Made by a program: the position numbers and the translations under genes. Below the pieces are notes generated by a model. It did not search any database and was not told the origin of the DNA. It worked only from the letters and a program-made list of their open reading frames with translations. A stretch of 64,000 nucleotides of DNA from Chloroflexota bacterium (lineage in GTDB: Bacteria > Chloroflexota > Chloroflexia > Chloroflexales > Herpetosiphonaceae), in assembly GCA_020161265.1 (NCBI GenBank), contig JAIUOC010000009.1:124001-188000 (forward strand), in the 5' to 3' direction. Shown one piece after another: positions 8,735 to 17,810 of the stretch. How positions within the stretch are numbered: the first letter of the stretch is position 1; each line of letters starts with the position of its first letter.

Positions 8735-9796
8735 ATGGCAACGCTGTATGTTGCATCAACAGAATCATATGTTGGCAAGAGTGCAGTTTGTGCTGCCTTG
8801 TTGCGCCAACTCAAGGATCGCCAGATTGATGCTGGCTACATGAAGCCAGTCAGTGTTTCGGTAACCCACACGCCAGAAGGGGCATTCGATGAAGATGCTG
8901 CCTTTATTCGCGAGAGTTTCGGCCTGAGCGAACCATTGGAGCAGATTGCGCCAGTGCTTTTGCGCCGCACGACGATCGAAAGCATTTTGCGTGGCGAGCA
9001 GCACGATTGGGCTGGGGCGGTGCAACAAGCGTTCCAAGCAATCAGCAGCCAACATCAAGTGACGATCGTTGAAGGCACGAACAGTTGGGCCGAAGGCTCG
9101 CTTGTCGATCTAAGTGCTGATCGGGTGGCCGATTTGATCGATGCGCCCATGGTCTTGGTTTCGCGCTACCGCACTACGCTCACCGTCGATGCAATTTTGT
9201 CGGTGCAACGCTTCGTCGGCAAACGGCTCAAGGGCGTAATTCTTAACCAAATCGAAGAAACCCGCCTCGATTTTGTCCAATCGCATGTTGTGCCATTCCT
9301 TGAGCAGCATGGCATCGCGGTTTTGGGCTTGTTGCCGCAAGATAGTGCGCTCTCAGGCATTCCGGTTGAAGATTTGGTGGCTGAGCTTGGTGGCAATGTA
9401 ATTGGAGCCGATTTTGGCAAGGGCAAAATCATCGAATCGCTGATGATTGGGGCCATGGGAGCCGAAGCGGGCTTATCGCACTTCCGCCGTCGCGCCAACA
9501 AAGCCGTGATCACTGGCGGCGACCGCACCGATTTGCAACTGGCCGCCTTGGAAACCTCAACCAATGTCTTGGTATTGACGGGCAACTTCCGCCCACAACA
9601 ATCGGTGATCGATCGCGCCGAACAACGCAACGTGCCGATTATCACAATTGCTGATGATACCTTGACGGCGGTTGAGCGGATTGAAAATATGTTTGGGCAT
9701 ATTCGCTTGCATGAACGTACCAAACTCGAACGCTTCACCAAACTCATGGCTGAGCGCTGCGATTGGTCACGCTTGGATGCGATTTTGGGCTTGTAG
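8735..9796 (+). CDS. BioD-like P-loop and DRTGG domain protein (phosphotransacetylase N-terminal-like)
   Basis: The 353-residue protein starts with a dethiobiotin-synthetase-like P-loop domain (STESYVGKSAVCAALL near residues 7-22). It ends with a DRTGG domain (about 215-320, containing GGDRTDLQLAALETSTNVLVLTG). The same two domains form the N-terminal regulatory half of long phosphate acetyltransferases, but the catalytic PTA domain is absent here. Its position 147 bases after an ADP-forming acyl-CoA synthetase suggests it senses or regulates acetyl-CoA/acetate flux, which is inference. AAAGGAG precedes the ATG. A hairpin terminator lies just downstream. Confidence 0.82.
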   Translation: MATLYVASTESYVGKSAVCAALLRQLKDRQIDAGYMKPVSVSVTHTPEGAFDEDAAFIRESFGLSEPLEQIAPVLLRRTTIESILRGEQHDWAGAVQQAFQAISSQHQVTIVEGTNSWAEGSLVDLSADRVADLIDAPMVLVSRYRTTLTVDAILSVQRFVGKRLKGVILNQIEETRLDFVQSHVVPFLEQHGIAVLGLLPQDSALSGIPVEDLVAELGGNVIGADFGKGKIIESLMIGAMGAEAGLSHFRRRANKAVITGGDRTDLQLAALETSTNVLVLTGNFRPQQSVIDRAEQRNVPIITIADDTLTAVERIENMFGHIRLHERTKLERFTKLMAERCDWSRLDAILGL

Positions 9797-9812
9797 GTTC
9801 GTTTGAGCAGCA

Positions 9813-9848
9813 AAATCCCCGTGTTCAACTAAGAACACGGGGTTTTCT
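9813..9848. terminator. Rho-independent terminator
   Basis: A perfect 10-bp GC-rich stem (9817-9826 paired with 9833-9842) has a 6-base loop and is flanked by an A-run on the left and TTTT on the right. It can end the DRTGG gene on the plus strand and possibly the convergent exported-protein gene on the minus strand. Confidence 0.85.
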
Positions 9849-9876
9849 GTTTAGCCTTGAAGCAGAAGAATTGAGT

Positions 9877-12201
9877 TTAGCGATAGCGCCATTGTTCGTA
9901 GTGTTGGCCGACATTGCCCATCTCAACTTGCCAATCGGCGGGGTTGCTAGGCGTGTAGGTCAGCACGCGGCGCTCGAAGGCCTGTACCAACACAGTTTGC
10001 TCAACGCCACCAACATAGACTTTGGCCCAGTAGGCTTCGCTAATTGGGTAGCCCAAGGCAAAAACCCAATCCATTACTTGGCCGTTTTGGGTGCGACCAT
10101 TTTGGTTGACCAAGCCTTGGCGATTGACAAAATCCCAGAAGGCGCTAGGGATGTTGTGGCCAGTTTGTGGCACGTAATGCACCAACTTAGCTGCATCAGT
10201 TGCAGCGCCAGCATAAGCGCTCACTTTGCCACTTCGCGCTAATTGCTGATCGGCGAATTGGCCAGTGCGATCGCTAGTTGACCCCAACAAATTGCTAAAA
10301 CTGGCATAGGTTGGAGCTGAAGCATCGCCTAAATCGCCAGCAATATTAATTTGGGCGGGGCTACGCTGCACATAGTTGCTATCGCCAATTTGAATCTGGC
10401 CTTGAATCAATTCTTTAGCCAGCAAGCCGTTGGTCACAAACCATTGGCTTTGGCGGTCGGCCTCGAAATCGCTAATTTCCATGCGCGATTTATCGAAATA
10501 TTGCACTTGACGCAAACCACCAGGCGCTTGATCGTAAACCTCGGCGCGGGCTTGGCCACTGCTCGGCCCCCACAACCACGAACGCACGGCTTGGCCACTT
10601 GCCACCGGAGCATCGGCGTAGCTCCAAACCTTGTTAAAAGCTGGGTCGGCAAATTTGCCATTACTGCGCGTATCGAAGTTGGGCAATTTGTTGCTCGATG
10701 AAGTTGTTGGGGTGGGATAGGCCGAAGTTGGCGTGCGGGTTGCCGTGCCAGTCGCGGTTGCCGTGCGATTAGGATCGCTAGTTGGCGTAACATCATCTTC
10801 GAAGGTTGGCGTAATATCATCTTCAAAGGTTGCGGTTGGCTGCATGGTCGGTTCGCCCTGATTTGCATTGGTCTTGATCTGGAAGGTTAAGGTGTAATCG
10901 ATAAACTGATTGCCAACATCACCAACATTTTTGACCTGCACAAAATAGAAGCCATCGACGAATGGCGCGAAATCGATCCGCGAATCCAAGCCTGATTCAT
11001 AATCGTCGTTGAAATCGATAATCGTCGTGCCATCGCGATCAGCCAATACCATGACTGTATCAGCACCAACGCTAAGTTCCGAGGTGAATAATGAATAGAC
11101 TTTGCCAGCCTTGCCAAAGAATTTGACCCAATCGGCATCGCCGCGTGGGCACAACCGATGGTCAGGGTGAACTTCGCCAACCACAATCAACGGTGCAATT
11201 TCAGGCAACCCATCTGGCTCGTAGAGATCTTTACAAATTTCGGGGATGAGCGTTGGCGTGGGGCCGTAACTTTCGCTATTCAACACCACCGTATAGAGTG
11301 CATCAATAAACCCGCGTCCGGCGGAATCGCGCACCTTGATGTAATATTGGCCATTGGCAGGCGCACGCCACGATTGAATTCGTGGCTTGATATCGCTAGG
11401 GTCGTTGTTGCGCGGAAAGTCGTCGTTGAAGGCCAATTGATTGCCATTGCTATCATAGAGCGTCAACGAAAGATCCAGCCCATCGACCATTTGCGAGACA
11501 TCAATTGTATAAACTTTGCCCTCTAAACCGCCAAATAAGAGCCAATCTTCGTCGCCAACTGGACAAATCGCGTGGACTTGGGGCACATCAACTTCAATTC
11601 GGCGAGCTTGGCTACGGGTATTATTTGGCTCAAATCTATCATTCATCGTCCCACCATTTCCATCGCAAATTCGCCCTGGTGTACCAGTATTAGTTGCAGT
11701 TGGGGTAGCAGGAGTCGGCGTATTGGTGCGGGTTGGAGTTGCTGTTGGTGCAACGACATTAAGCCTTATATCAGCAGAACGAACAATATTTGAGACTGTA
11801 GATCGTGCTTGGATATTAAACGTAAACAGTCCCCTGGCTGCCGCAGGGATTTGGATATTAGCAACAAAACTCGTAGACTCTCCCGAAGTAATACCTGGTA
11901 AAGGAGATGTTGCAGGGTTGAATGTTATAGTCCATCCTCCAGGAGTATTAGGTTGAAGATATGTATAAGTTTCTTGGACAATGTTATCTGGTGCTGTTGA
12001 ATTATTACGAACCGTAAAGATTAACTGAAGTGTTTGACCTGCAACTGCATCTTGATCAACAACACTTGGGTCAATAAAAAAACTTGGGGTATTCGGTGCT
12101 TGCGGCTGGGCTTGGGGTGGGGTTACAGGCCGCGCCCATACACCGAGTGGCGTTAACAAGCCAGCTAGCACCACGAACATTAATAAACGCGCACGTTTCA
12201 T
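9877..12201 (-). CDS. Large exported protein with PPC domains and Chloroflexota-type C-terminal domain
   Basis: The 774-residue protein has an N-terminal signal peptide (hydrophobic MFVVLAGLLTPLGVWA). A NEW3/CARDB-like beta domain of about 120 residues follows, then a Thr/Pro linker. Two pre-peptidase C-terminal (PPC)-like domains come next, each with DRFEPN or DLYEPD starts and VDEDW/ADWV-type cores, then a second Thr-rich linker. The C-terminal domain of about 230 residues has FDTRSNGKFADPAFNKVW-, GYPISEAYWAKV- and VLVQAFERRVLTY-type motifs, which I associate with secreted Chloroflexota proteins of unknown function. No catalytic domain was seen, so a binding or surface role is likely. The ATG at 12201 follows GGAG with about nine bases between. 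The gene stands alone on its strand. Confidence 0.75.
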   Translation of the reverse strand: MKRARLLMFVVLAGLLTPLGVWARPVTPPQAQPQAPNTPSFFIDPSVVDQDAVAGQTLQLIFTVRNNSTAPDNIVQETYTYLQPNTPGGWTITFNPATSPLPGITSGESTSFVANIQIPAAARGLFTFNIQARSTVSNIVRSADIRLNVVAPTATPTRTNTPTPATPTATNTGTPGRICDGNGGTMNDRFEPNNTRSQARRIEVDVPQVHAICPVGDEDWLLFGGLEGKVYTIDVSQMVDGLDLSLTLYDSNGNQLAFNDDFPRNNDPSDIKPRIQSWRAPANGQYYIKVRDSAGRGFIDALYTVVLNSESYGPTPTLIPEICKDLYEPDGLPEIAPLIVVGEVHPDHRLCPRGDADWVKFFGKAGKVYSLFTSELSVGADTVMVLADRDGTTIIDFNDDYESGLDSRIDFAPFVDGFYFVQVKNVGDVGNQFIDYTLTFQIKTNANQGEPTMQPTATFEDDITPTFEDDVTPTSDPNRTATATGTATRTPTSAYPTPTTSSSNKLPNFDTRSNGKFADPAFNKVWSYADAPVASGQAVRSWLWGPSSGQARAEVYDQAPGGLRQVQYFDKSRMEISDFEADRQSQWFVTNGLLAKELIQGQIQIGDSNYVQRSPAQINIAGDLGDASAPTYASFSNLLGSTSDRTGQFADQQLARSGKVSAYAGAATDAAKLVHYVPQTGHNIPSAFWDFVNRQGLVNQNGRTQNGQVMDWVFALGYPISEAYWAKVYVGGVEQTVLVQAFERRVLTYTPSNPADWQVEMGNVGQHYEQWRYR

Positions 12202-12330
12202 AGGCAACTTCTCCGCTTCAAGGCTGGTTGATTTGACGAAAGGGTTAAAAAGAGCAGCATCGCTATTCTAGCCCATTATAACGTCAAATATTGATTTTGG
12301 GGCAAGCCAAAGCTCCCAATTATTAAGCAT

Positions 12331-12984
12331 TTAAAGCTGATTGATCATGCTATTTTCGATAATTGGCTGGGGTGCGCCGTTTTGGGCAACCCGCAGCATG
12401 GCTTGGGCTAGTTGCTCGGTGGTAGTCACATATTGGGGAATCAAGCGTTTAAATACGGGATACAGCGGGCTAGTAAGCCTATACATCAACCGATACCAGC
12501 GGGTTTTGGAAACTATGCCATGTTGAGGTTGGATAAAGCCCGGGCGAAACATATAGGCTGCGCGAAATGGCAAGGCCAATAAGGCTTGTTCAGTTTGGCC
12601 TTTGACCCGTGCCCACATCGACCGCGAATCAGCATCAGTGCCCGAACCTGAAATATAACTAAAACTTGATTGGGGATTGAGTCGCGCCAAGGTTTGGGCC
12701 ACATGCAGCGTCAAATCATAGGTAATCGAGCGATAAGCAGCCTCGGTCATGCCTGCCGCCGAAACACCCAAGCAAAAAAAACAAGCATCATAGCCCACCA
12801 ATTCATGCTCGATTGAGCTTAGTTGATATAAATTGCTATGCACAATTTCGGCTAGTTTTGGGTGGCGTTGGCCTGTGGGCGTGCGGCCAACACACAACAC
12901 TTGCTCAATCGCTGGATTCAACAAACACTCACGCAACAGGCCTTGGCCAATCATACCCGTAGCCCCAAAAATTATTATTTTCAT
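12331..12984 (-). CDS. NAD(P)-binding Rossmann-fold protein (atypical SDR, YwnB/HTATIP2-like)
   Basis: The 217-residue protein begins with a nucleotide-binding glycine motif (GATGMIGQGLL, residues 7-17). It retains a YISGSGTD segment at the position where SDRs carry catalytic Ser, and FRPGFIQP near residue 160, as in the HTATIP2/nucleoside-diphosphate-sugar-epimerase-like group. No complete YxxxK pair is evident, so it may bind a cofactor without being a classical dehydrogenase. AAGGA seven bases upstream supports ATG at 12984 over the upstream TTG. It is divergent from the DNA-repair genes that follow and has no operon partner. Confidence 0.75.
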   Translation of the reverse strand: MKIIIFGATGMIGQGLLRECLLNPAIEQVLCVGRTPTGQRHPKLAEIVHSNLYQLSSIEHELVGYDACFFCLGVSAAGMTEAAYRSITYDLTLHVAQTLARLNPQSSFSYISGSGTDADSRSMWARVKGQTEQALLALPFRAAYMFRPGFIQPQHGIVSKTRWYRLMYRLTSPLYPVFKRLIPQYVTTTEQLAQAMLRVAQNGAPQPIIENSMINQL

Positions 12985-13121
12985 CGAAATTTCCTTTTTC
13001 AAGCGATTGAATTAAGCCTAGCACGATTTCCATGCAAAATTAGTGCGAAGAAAAACGGTAGCCGCCAGCAGCAACCCTCGCTATACTGCTTGCAGTCAAT
13101 CGGTCACACAGGAGTTTGCCC

Positions 13122-13658
13122 ATGCAACAGTTAACTATCGAACAAATCGCAACGCCGATTGGCGCTGTCGTGATTATTAGCAGCCCTCAAGGCGTAGTCT
13201 ATTTGGATTTTGGCGATAACCAAGCCCGCTGCCAACGCTTACTCAGCCAACGTTATGGCCAATTTGCGCTCATTCTCGCCAGCCAAAATCTGTGGGCCGA
13301 TGCAGTTGCTAGCTATTTTGCAGGCGATCTGCGGGCGCTCGATCCGATTGCGGTCGATCTAGCAGGCAGCGAGTTTCAGCGCAAAGTTTGGTTGGCACTA
13401 CGCGAAATCGGGGTTGGTCAAACGATGAGCTATGGCGAGTTGGCGGCCAAAGTTGGCACACCCAGCGCTGCTCGGGCGGTTGGCATGACCAATGGCCAAA
13501 ACCCAATTAGCTTGGTGCTGCCCTGCCATCGGGTGATCGGAGCCAACAAAAGCCTGACTGGTTATGCTGGTGGTTTGGAACGCAAACGCTGGTTGCTGCG
13601 CCACGAAGGTGCTCAATTTAAAGATACGCCTGCCCAAGCGAGTTTTGAATTAGTGTGA
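13122..13658 (+). CDS. ogt: Methylated-DNA-[protein]-cysteine S-methyltransferase
   Basis: This suicide repair protein removes alkyl groups from O6-alkylguanine onto its own cysteine. The active-site motif LPCHRVIG contains Cys135, followed by the GYAGGLERKRWLL segment. A winged-helix DNA-binding motif (MSYGELAAKVGTPSAARAVG) precedes it, including the arginine finger. The N-terminal RNase-H-like domain is short, and 178 residues is normal for Ogt. The ATG at 13122 has GGAG seven bases upstream. Its last bases overlap the start of an Ada-N/AraC/AlkA fusion gene, so the two form an alkylation-repair operon. Confidence 0.93.
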   Translation: MQQLTIEQIATPIGAVVIISSPQGVVYLDFGDNQARCQRLLSQRYGQFALILASQNLWADAVASYFAGDLRALDPIAVDLAGSEFQRKVWLALREIGVGQTMSYGELAAKVGTPSAARAVGMTNGQNPISLVLPCHRVIGANKSLTGYAGGLERKRWLLRHEGAQFKDTPAQASFELV

Positions 13659-15133
13659 AAGAAAAAATGATGTTAACTGAAACCGAGCCAAACCTGCCAA
13701 GCCATAACGAAATGGTTGCCCACATGCTGCAATCGGATGCCAGCTATAACGGCAAATTTATTACGGCAGTCAAAACTACGGGCATTTATTGTTTGCCAAG
13801 TTGCCGCGCCCGCAAGCCCAAGCCTGAGAATGTTGAATTTTTTAGCAACCCCAACGCAGCTCAAGGGGCGGGCTATCGCGCTTGCAAATTGTGCCGACCA
13901 GATGATTTTTATCGTGGTTTTGATCCTGAAGAACATTTGACTGAGCAATTGATTGAAGCGGTGTTGGCCCAACCAGCCGCATTTGCCGATGTTAAGGCCA
14001 TGGCTCAAACTGCGGGCGTTGGCCAAACCAAATTATTTGAACTGCTGCGGGTCTATTACCACACGACCCCTGCCGATTTGCTGTTACGAGCGCGAATTGA
14101 GGCCGCTTGTGGTTTATTGCTCAACACCGAGCAAACGATTATTGCGATCGCCAACGAAGTGGGCTTTGATAGCTTATCGAGCTTCAACGAAAACTTTCGC
14201 AAACACACCATGCTCACGCCTAGCGAATATCGGCGTATAGCTGAAACTGGGCGATTTAGCCTTGCCTTGCCCAACGATTATCCTAGCCGCCAAATTTTAG
14301 GCCAGCTTGGGCGCGATCCAGTTAGCCTAACCGATCGGGTGGTCGAGCAAACATGGCACAGCACCTGTCGCTTAAATGAGCAAACTGGGGTGTTAATCGC
14401 AGTTGCAATCACCCCAACCACGGCTGAATGCAGGATTGTGGAGCAACCACCATTAACGCCCAGCGACGTTGCCACGATTCACAGCCATGTTATTGCAGGT
14501 TTGGGTTTAACCAACGATCCCAGCCGCTTCGAGGCTCATGTTGCCAAATCGCCGGCATTATTGCCATTAATTGAGCAACAACGTGGTTTGCGTATGCCCT
14601 TGGTGCATAATCCATTTGATGCCTTGGTTTGGGCAATTTTGGGTCAGCAAATTTCGCTGGCGGTGGCTTATCGCTTGCGCCAACGCCTTACTGAGCTGGT
14701 TGGGCAACAATTAAATGAGGATTTTTATCTTGCGCCAACGCCCGATGCAATTGCCCAATTAACCGTTGAGCAACTGCTACCCTTGGGCTTTTCCAACGCC
14801 AAGGCCCGCTATTTAATTGATACAGCGCAGGCGATTGTTGCTGAAAGTTTGCCCTTAGCGAGCTATCACCGCAAATCGGCCACACGGATCGAGCGCGAAC
14901 TATTAGCGTTGCGGGGCATCGGCCCATGGACAGCCCAATATGTGTTGATGCGTTCGTTTGGCTTTAGCGATTGTGTGCCAGTGGGCGATAGTGGCCTGAC
15001 CAGCAGCTTACAGGCATTTTTCCAGCTTGAGCAACGCCCAGATCGCTCGACAACCCTCGCTTTGATGGCGGCATTTAGCCCCTATCGCAGCCTAGCGACA
15101 TTTCATTTATGGCAACGTTTGAAACCAATGTAA
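13655..15133 (+). CDS. alkA: Ada N-terminal/AraC regulator fused to AlkA-type 3-methyladenine DNA glycosylase
   Basis: Three modules occur in order. The Ada zinc domain (about residues 15-90) has all four cysteines, C46, C50, C77 and C80, where the first should be the methyl-phosphotriester acceptor. An AraC helix-turn-helix pair follows (about 95-195). An AlkA domain (about 205-492) carries a helix-hairpin-helix motif LRGIGPWTAQYVL and catalytic Asp445. It should sense DNA methylation, activate its own operon and excise alkylated bases, as known for Ada-AlkA fusions in some actinobacteria. The GTG at 13655 overlaps the ogt stop; ATG at 13667 or 13670 is equally possible because no strong ribosome site is present. 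The O6-methyltransferase function of full-length Ada sits in the preceding gene. Confidence 0.9.
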   Translation: MKEKMMLTETEPNLPSHNEMVAHMLQSDASYNGKFITAVKTTGIYCLPSCRARKPKPENVEFFSNPNAAQGAGYRACKLCRPDDFYRGFDPEEHLTEQLIEAVLAQPAAFADVKAMAQTAGVGQTKLFELLRVYYHTTPADLLLRARIEAACGLLLNTEQTIIAIANEVGFDSLSSFNENFRKHTMLTPSEYRRIAETGRFSLALPNDYPSRQILGQLGRDPVSLTDRVVEQTWHSTCRLNEQTGVLIAVAITPTTAECRIVEQPPLTPSDVATIHSHVIAGLGLTNDPSRFEAHVAKSPALLPLIEQQRGLRMPLVHNPFDALVWAILGQQISLAVAYRLRQRLTELVGQQLNEDFYLAPTPDAIAQLTVEQLLPLGFSNAKARYLIDTAQAIVAESLPLASYHRKSATRIERELLALRGIGPWTAQYVLMRSFGFSDCVPVGDSGLTSSLQAFFQLEQRPDRSTTLALMAAFSPYRSLATFHLWQRLKPM

Positions 15134-15150
15134 GAAATCAGGAGTTTTTA

Positions 15151-15177
15151 ACCACGAAGGACACGAAGGACACTAAG
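15151..15177 (+). repeat. Dispersed CCACGAAG-type repeat
   Basis: The run contains ACCACGAAGG followed by ACACGAAGGACAC, one of several copies of this unit in intergenic spacers of the window (others near 5691, 20469, 38345, 60549 and 60662). It lies just after the alkA stop. Confidence 0.7.
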
Positions 15178-15180
15178 TTT

Positions 15181-15310
15181 AGGTTTATTGTTCTAGCCCA
15201 TTTGTTGGCAATTCAAACACTGGATTACCCCAACCTTAGCGATCTTCGCGTTCTTCGTGGTTCCATAACTTTTGATCATTCATCCCTCATCCTTCATAAT
15301 TCATTCTTTT
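15181..15310 (+). repeat. Direct repeat copy 1 (about 130 bp, intergenic)
   Basis: This block starts AGGTTTATTGTTCTAGCCCA and ends with CATCCTTCATAATTCATTC. It is repeated with few changes at 15340-15473 and includes an inverted CCACGAAG-type unit at 15244-15265 and a CATCCCTCATCC unit near 15280. It is non-coding and fills most of the 400-base gap between alkA and the aminotransferase gene. Confidence 0.8.
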
Positions 15311-15339
15311 TTGATCCACCAAGGATACGAAGTGCACGA

Positions 15340-15473
15340 AGGTTTGATTGATCGTTCTAGCCCATTTGTTATCAATTCAAACACTGGATGAACCCAACCT
15401 TAGCGATCTTCGCGTTCTTCGTGGTTTCATAACTTTTTATCATTCATCCCTCATCCTTCATAATTCATCCTTT
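15340..15473 (+). repeat. Direct repeat copy 2 (about 130 bp, intergenic)
   Basis: This second copy of the preceding block has a handful of substitutions, for example GGTTTCAT for GGTTCCAT. The two copies are separated by about 30 bases containing a degenerate CACCAAGGATACGAAG unit. The arrangement looks like a local tandem duplication of a composite repeat. Confidence 0.8.
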
Positions 15474-15534
15474 CGCAGAAAGTGCTACAATGCACGCCAA
15501 TTGATTGTTGCTAGTACGGGATGGAACCTAGGCC

Positions 15535-16749
15535 ATGACACAAAGCGAACACGAAGCGATTATTGCGCAAAGTGATAAATTTCTGTTGCCGCTTTACAAA
15601 CGAGCCAAACTCGCGTTAGTTGGTGGCGAAGGCGCATGGCTGCATGCCGCCGATGGACGACGTTTGTTGGATGCAACCGCTGGGATTGCAGTTAATGCCT
15701 TGGGTTATGGCGATGCTGAAGTTGTAGCAGCAATTCAACAAGCAGCGACAGGCTTGTTACATAGTTCAAATCTGTATTACACCGCCTCAGTAGCTGAATT
15801 GGCTCAACGTTTGATCGATTTAACGCCGTGGGCTAGCAAGGCTTTTTTCTGTAATTCTGGCACCGAGGCAATCGAAGCCAGCCTGAAATTTGCCCGTCGC
15901 TACACCCACAACCAACGCCCTGAGCAGCAAACCGGCTTTGTAGCCTTTAACGACGCATTCCATGGCCGTTCGATGGGCGCATTGTCGGTTACCTCACGCG
16001 AGGCCTATCGCACACCATTTAATCCATTGATTCCAGGGGTGCGCTTTATCAACCTTGAGTGTGATCAAGCGACCCTTGAAGCGACGATTGATGCGAGCGT
16101 TGCCGCCGTGATTGTTGAGCCAATTCAAGGCGAAGGTGGAATTCGGCCAATCAGCCCTGAGTTTGCCCAAGCCTTGCGCCGCCGTTGCGATCAAGTCGAT
16201 GCCTTGTTGATTTTCGATGAAATTCAATGTGGCATGGGCCGAACTGGCGACGTTTGGGCACACCAAGCCTTAGGCATCAATCCTGATATTATGGCGCTGG
16301 CCAAGCCGCTTGGTGGTGGTTTACCAATTGGCGCGGTGTTGGTCAACGAACGGGCTGCCAAAGCTTTGAATTACGGCGATCATGGGACAACGTTTGGTGG
16401 AAATCCCTTTATTTGTGCCGTTGCCAACGTCGTTTTGCAAAAGGTCACGCATCCCACGATGTTGGAGCATGTGCGCTCGGTTGGGGCCGAATTGGGCGCT
16501 GGCCTACGCGATTTAGGCGAACGCTTTGATGTGATTAGTGCTGTGCGCGGGCGTGGCCTGATGTGGGGTGTAGAATTCAAAGGCCCAACTGCGGCCCAAA
16601 TTACCGAAGCAGCCTTTGATCAGGGCTTGCTATTAGTTGGTTCGGGCAACGATGTGGTGCGGGTGATTCCACCATTAATCATCGGCCATAATGATGTTGA
16701 GCAATTGCTTACCCGCTTAGGCGATGCGATCAATCAAGTCGTGAGCTAA
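15535..16749 (+). CDS. argD: Acetylornithine/class III aminotransferase
   Basis: This PLP enzyme has 404 residues, standard for ArgD, which transfers the amino group between N-acetylornithine and 2-oxoglutarate in arginine synthesis. Visible motifs are FCNSGTEAIEASLKFAR (PLP phosphate binding), FHGRSMGALS, VEPIQGEGGI, and FDEIQCGMGRTG with the PLP-contacting Asp. The catalytic lysine lies in LAKPLGGGLPIGA. It could also be an ornithine or succinylornithine aminotransferase, since no other arg genes adjoin it. The ATG at 15535 follows a weak GGA-type ribosome site. A strong terminator lies 15 bases after the stop, so it is probably monocistronic. Confidence 0.85.
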   Translation: MTQSEHEAIIAQSDKFLLPLYKRAKLALVGGEGAWLHAADGRRLLDATAGIAVNALGYGDAEVVAAIQQAATGLLHSSNLYYTASVAELAQRLIDLTPWASKAFFCNSGTEAIEASLKFARRYTHNQRPEQQTGFVAFNDAFHGRSMGALSVTSREAYRTPFNPLIPGVRFINLECDQATLEATIDASVAAVIVEPIQGEGGIRPISPEFAQALRRRCDQVDALLIFDEIQCGMGRTGDVWAHQALGINPDIMALAKPLGGGLPIGAVLVNERAAKALNYGDHGTTFGGNPFICAVANVVLQKVTHPTMLEHVRSVGAELGAGLRDLGERFDVISAVRGRGLMWGVEFKGPTAAQITEAAFDQGLLLVGSGNDVVRVIPPLIIGHNDVEQLLTRLGDAINQVVS

Positions 16750-16763
16750 ATTTCTTTCATCCT

Positions 16764-16798
16764 AGCCCCTCTGCCAGCTTGTGGCAGAGGGGCTTTTA
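16764..16798. terminator. Rho-independent terminator
   Basis: A 12-bp stem (16765-16776 with 16782-16793) has a 5-base loop and is followed by TTTT. It ends the argD transcript and lies between convergent genes. Confidence 0.85.
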
Positions 16799-16818
16799 AT
16801 TAGGAGCTGAGGCAATCA

Positions 16819-17310
16819 CTATTCAGCTTGCAGCAAAATCCGCGTAATTTGCTCCATATGAATCAAATCGTGGCCAGTTACCTGCATCAAGGCATCGGCC
16901 AATGAGAATGCGCCTAATTTGGGATGTGTACCATGGCGCTGCCATTGTTCAGGGCTAAGGCTTTGGAAAAACTCCACGTAGCGCGTGCGCGAAACACATA
17001 ATTCAGCATAAACAGCATGCAATTCACTGGCGTTGTAGTTGCGTTCACGAGCAAGCTGATCGGGATTGTAGCTTTGAAACAGTGGATTATCCTGTTCGAG
17101 CATACTGCTTGCCCGATCTTGAAAAATCCGATCGTAATCGCGCAAATGACAGACAACTTCTAAAACCGTCCAGCCATCAGCGCCATCGCGCAAGGTCGTG
17201 GCTTGTTGCTGGCTGACGCGAGCTAAAATATGCCCCAAAGTTTCGAGCGTGCGGCTCATCAGCGGCAGATGCCAACGCAGCATCGAATCAATTAAAGTTG
17301 GATCTGACAT
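16819..17310 (-). CDS. DinB-like (DinB_2) protein, copy 2
   Basis: The protein has 163 residues and the helical-bundle DinB/YfiT pattern. A WTVLEVVCHLRDYDRIF segment near residue 50 supplies the first histidine, and HDLIHMEQI near residue 150 supplies the later metal-binding histidine pair. DinB-type bundles are metal-dependent enzymes such as thiol transferases, or stress proteins of unknown activity. It starts two bases after the stop of a very similar gene, so the pair is a tandem duplication in one operon. The substrate is unknown. Confidence 0.8.
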   Translation of the reverse strand: MSDPTLIDSMLRWHLPLMSRTLETLGHILARVSQQQATTLRDGADGWTVLEVVCHLRDYDRIFQDRASSMLEQDNPLFQSYNPDQLARERNYNASELHAVYAELCVSRTRYVEFFQSLSPEQWQRHGTHPKLGAFSLADALMQVTGHDLIHMEQITRILLQAE

Positions 17311-17312
17311 GC

Positions 17313-17810
17313 TTATTGCCCCTTTGCTTGTAACAAAATTCGCGTAATTTGCTCAAGATGGGTCACATCGTGAATGCCAACTTGCATGGCGGCATCAGTC
17401 AGCGAAAAGTAGCCACGTTCGGGGTGAGTGCCAGCTTTTTCCCATTGCGCAGGCGTGAGTGCCTGAAAAAATGCGATAAACCGTGGGCGTGATTCCTGCA
17501 AGGCTGCATAGACTGTGGGCAAATCGTTGCTATTGTAGTTGCGCTCAATCACCATAGCCTCGTGATCGTAAATTGGCAATAATGGAAAATCGCCATCACG
17601 CATCATGATTGCTCGCTCAAGGAAAATCTGGTCGTAATCGCGTAAATGGCACATCACTTCGACCACCGTCCATCCGTCAGGGCCATCGCGAAACGTGGTG
17701 GCTTGGGCTTGAGTCACAGTGCTCAACACATGACCCAGCGTATCAAGGGTCAATTGCATCAAATTAATATGGCGTTGGCGAACTAAAGCTAATTGATCGT
17801 GGTTGCTCAT
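17313..17810 (-). CDS. DinB-like (DinB_2) protein, copy 1
   Basis: The protein has 165 residues and is a close paralogue of the downstream gene, with matching segments WTVVEVMCHLRDYDQIF and HDVTHLEQITRILLQAKG. Both retain the histidines expected to bind a divalent metal. The ATG at 17810 (MSNHDQ) follows GAGGA with seven bases spacing and is preferred over the GTG seven codons earlier. This is the first gene of the two-gene unit. The function is not established beyond the fold family. Confidence 0.8.
   Translation of the reverse strand: MSNHDQLALVRQRHINLMQLTLDTLGHVLSTVTQAQATTFRDGPDGWTVVEVMCHLRDYDQIFLERAIMMRDGDFPLLPIYDHEAMVIERNYNSNDLPTVYAALQESRPRFIAFFQALTPAQWEKAGTHPERGYFSLTDAAMQVGIHDVTHLEQITRILLQAKGQ

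Noticed and set aside
15151-15473. CRISPR array
   Set aside because: The repeats are long, few and differently oriented, with no regular spacer length and no cas genes.
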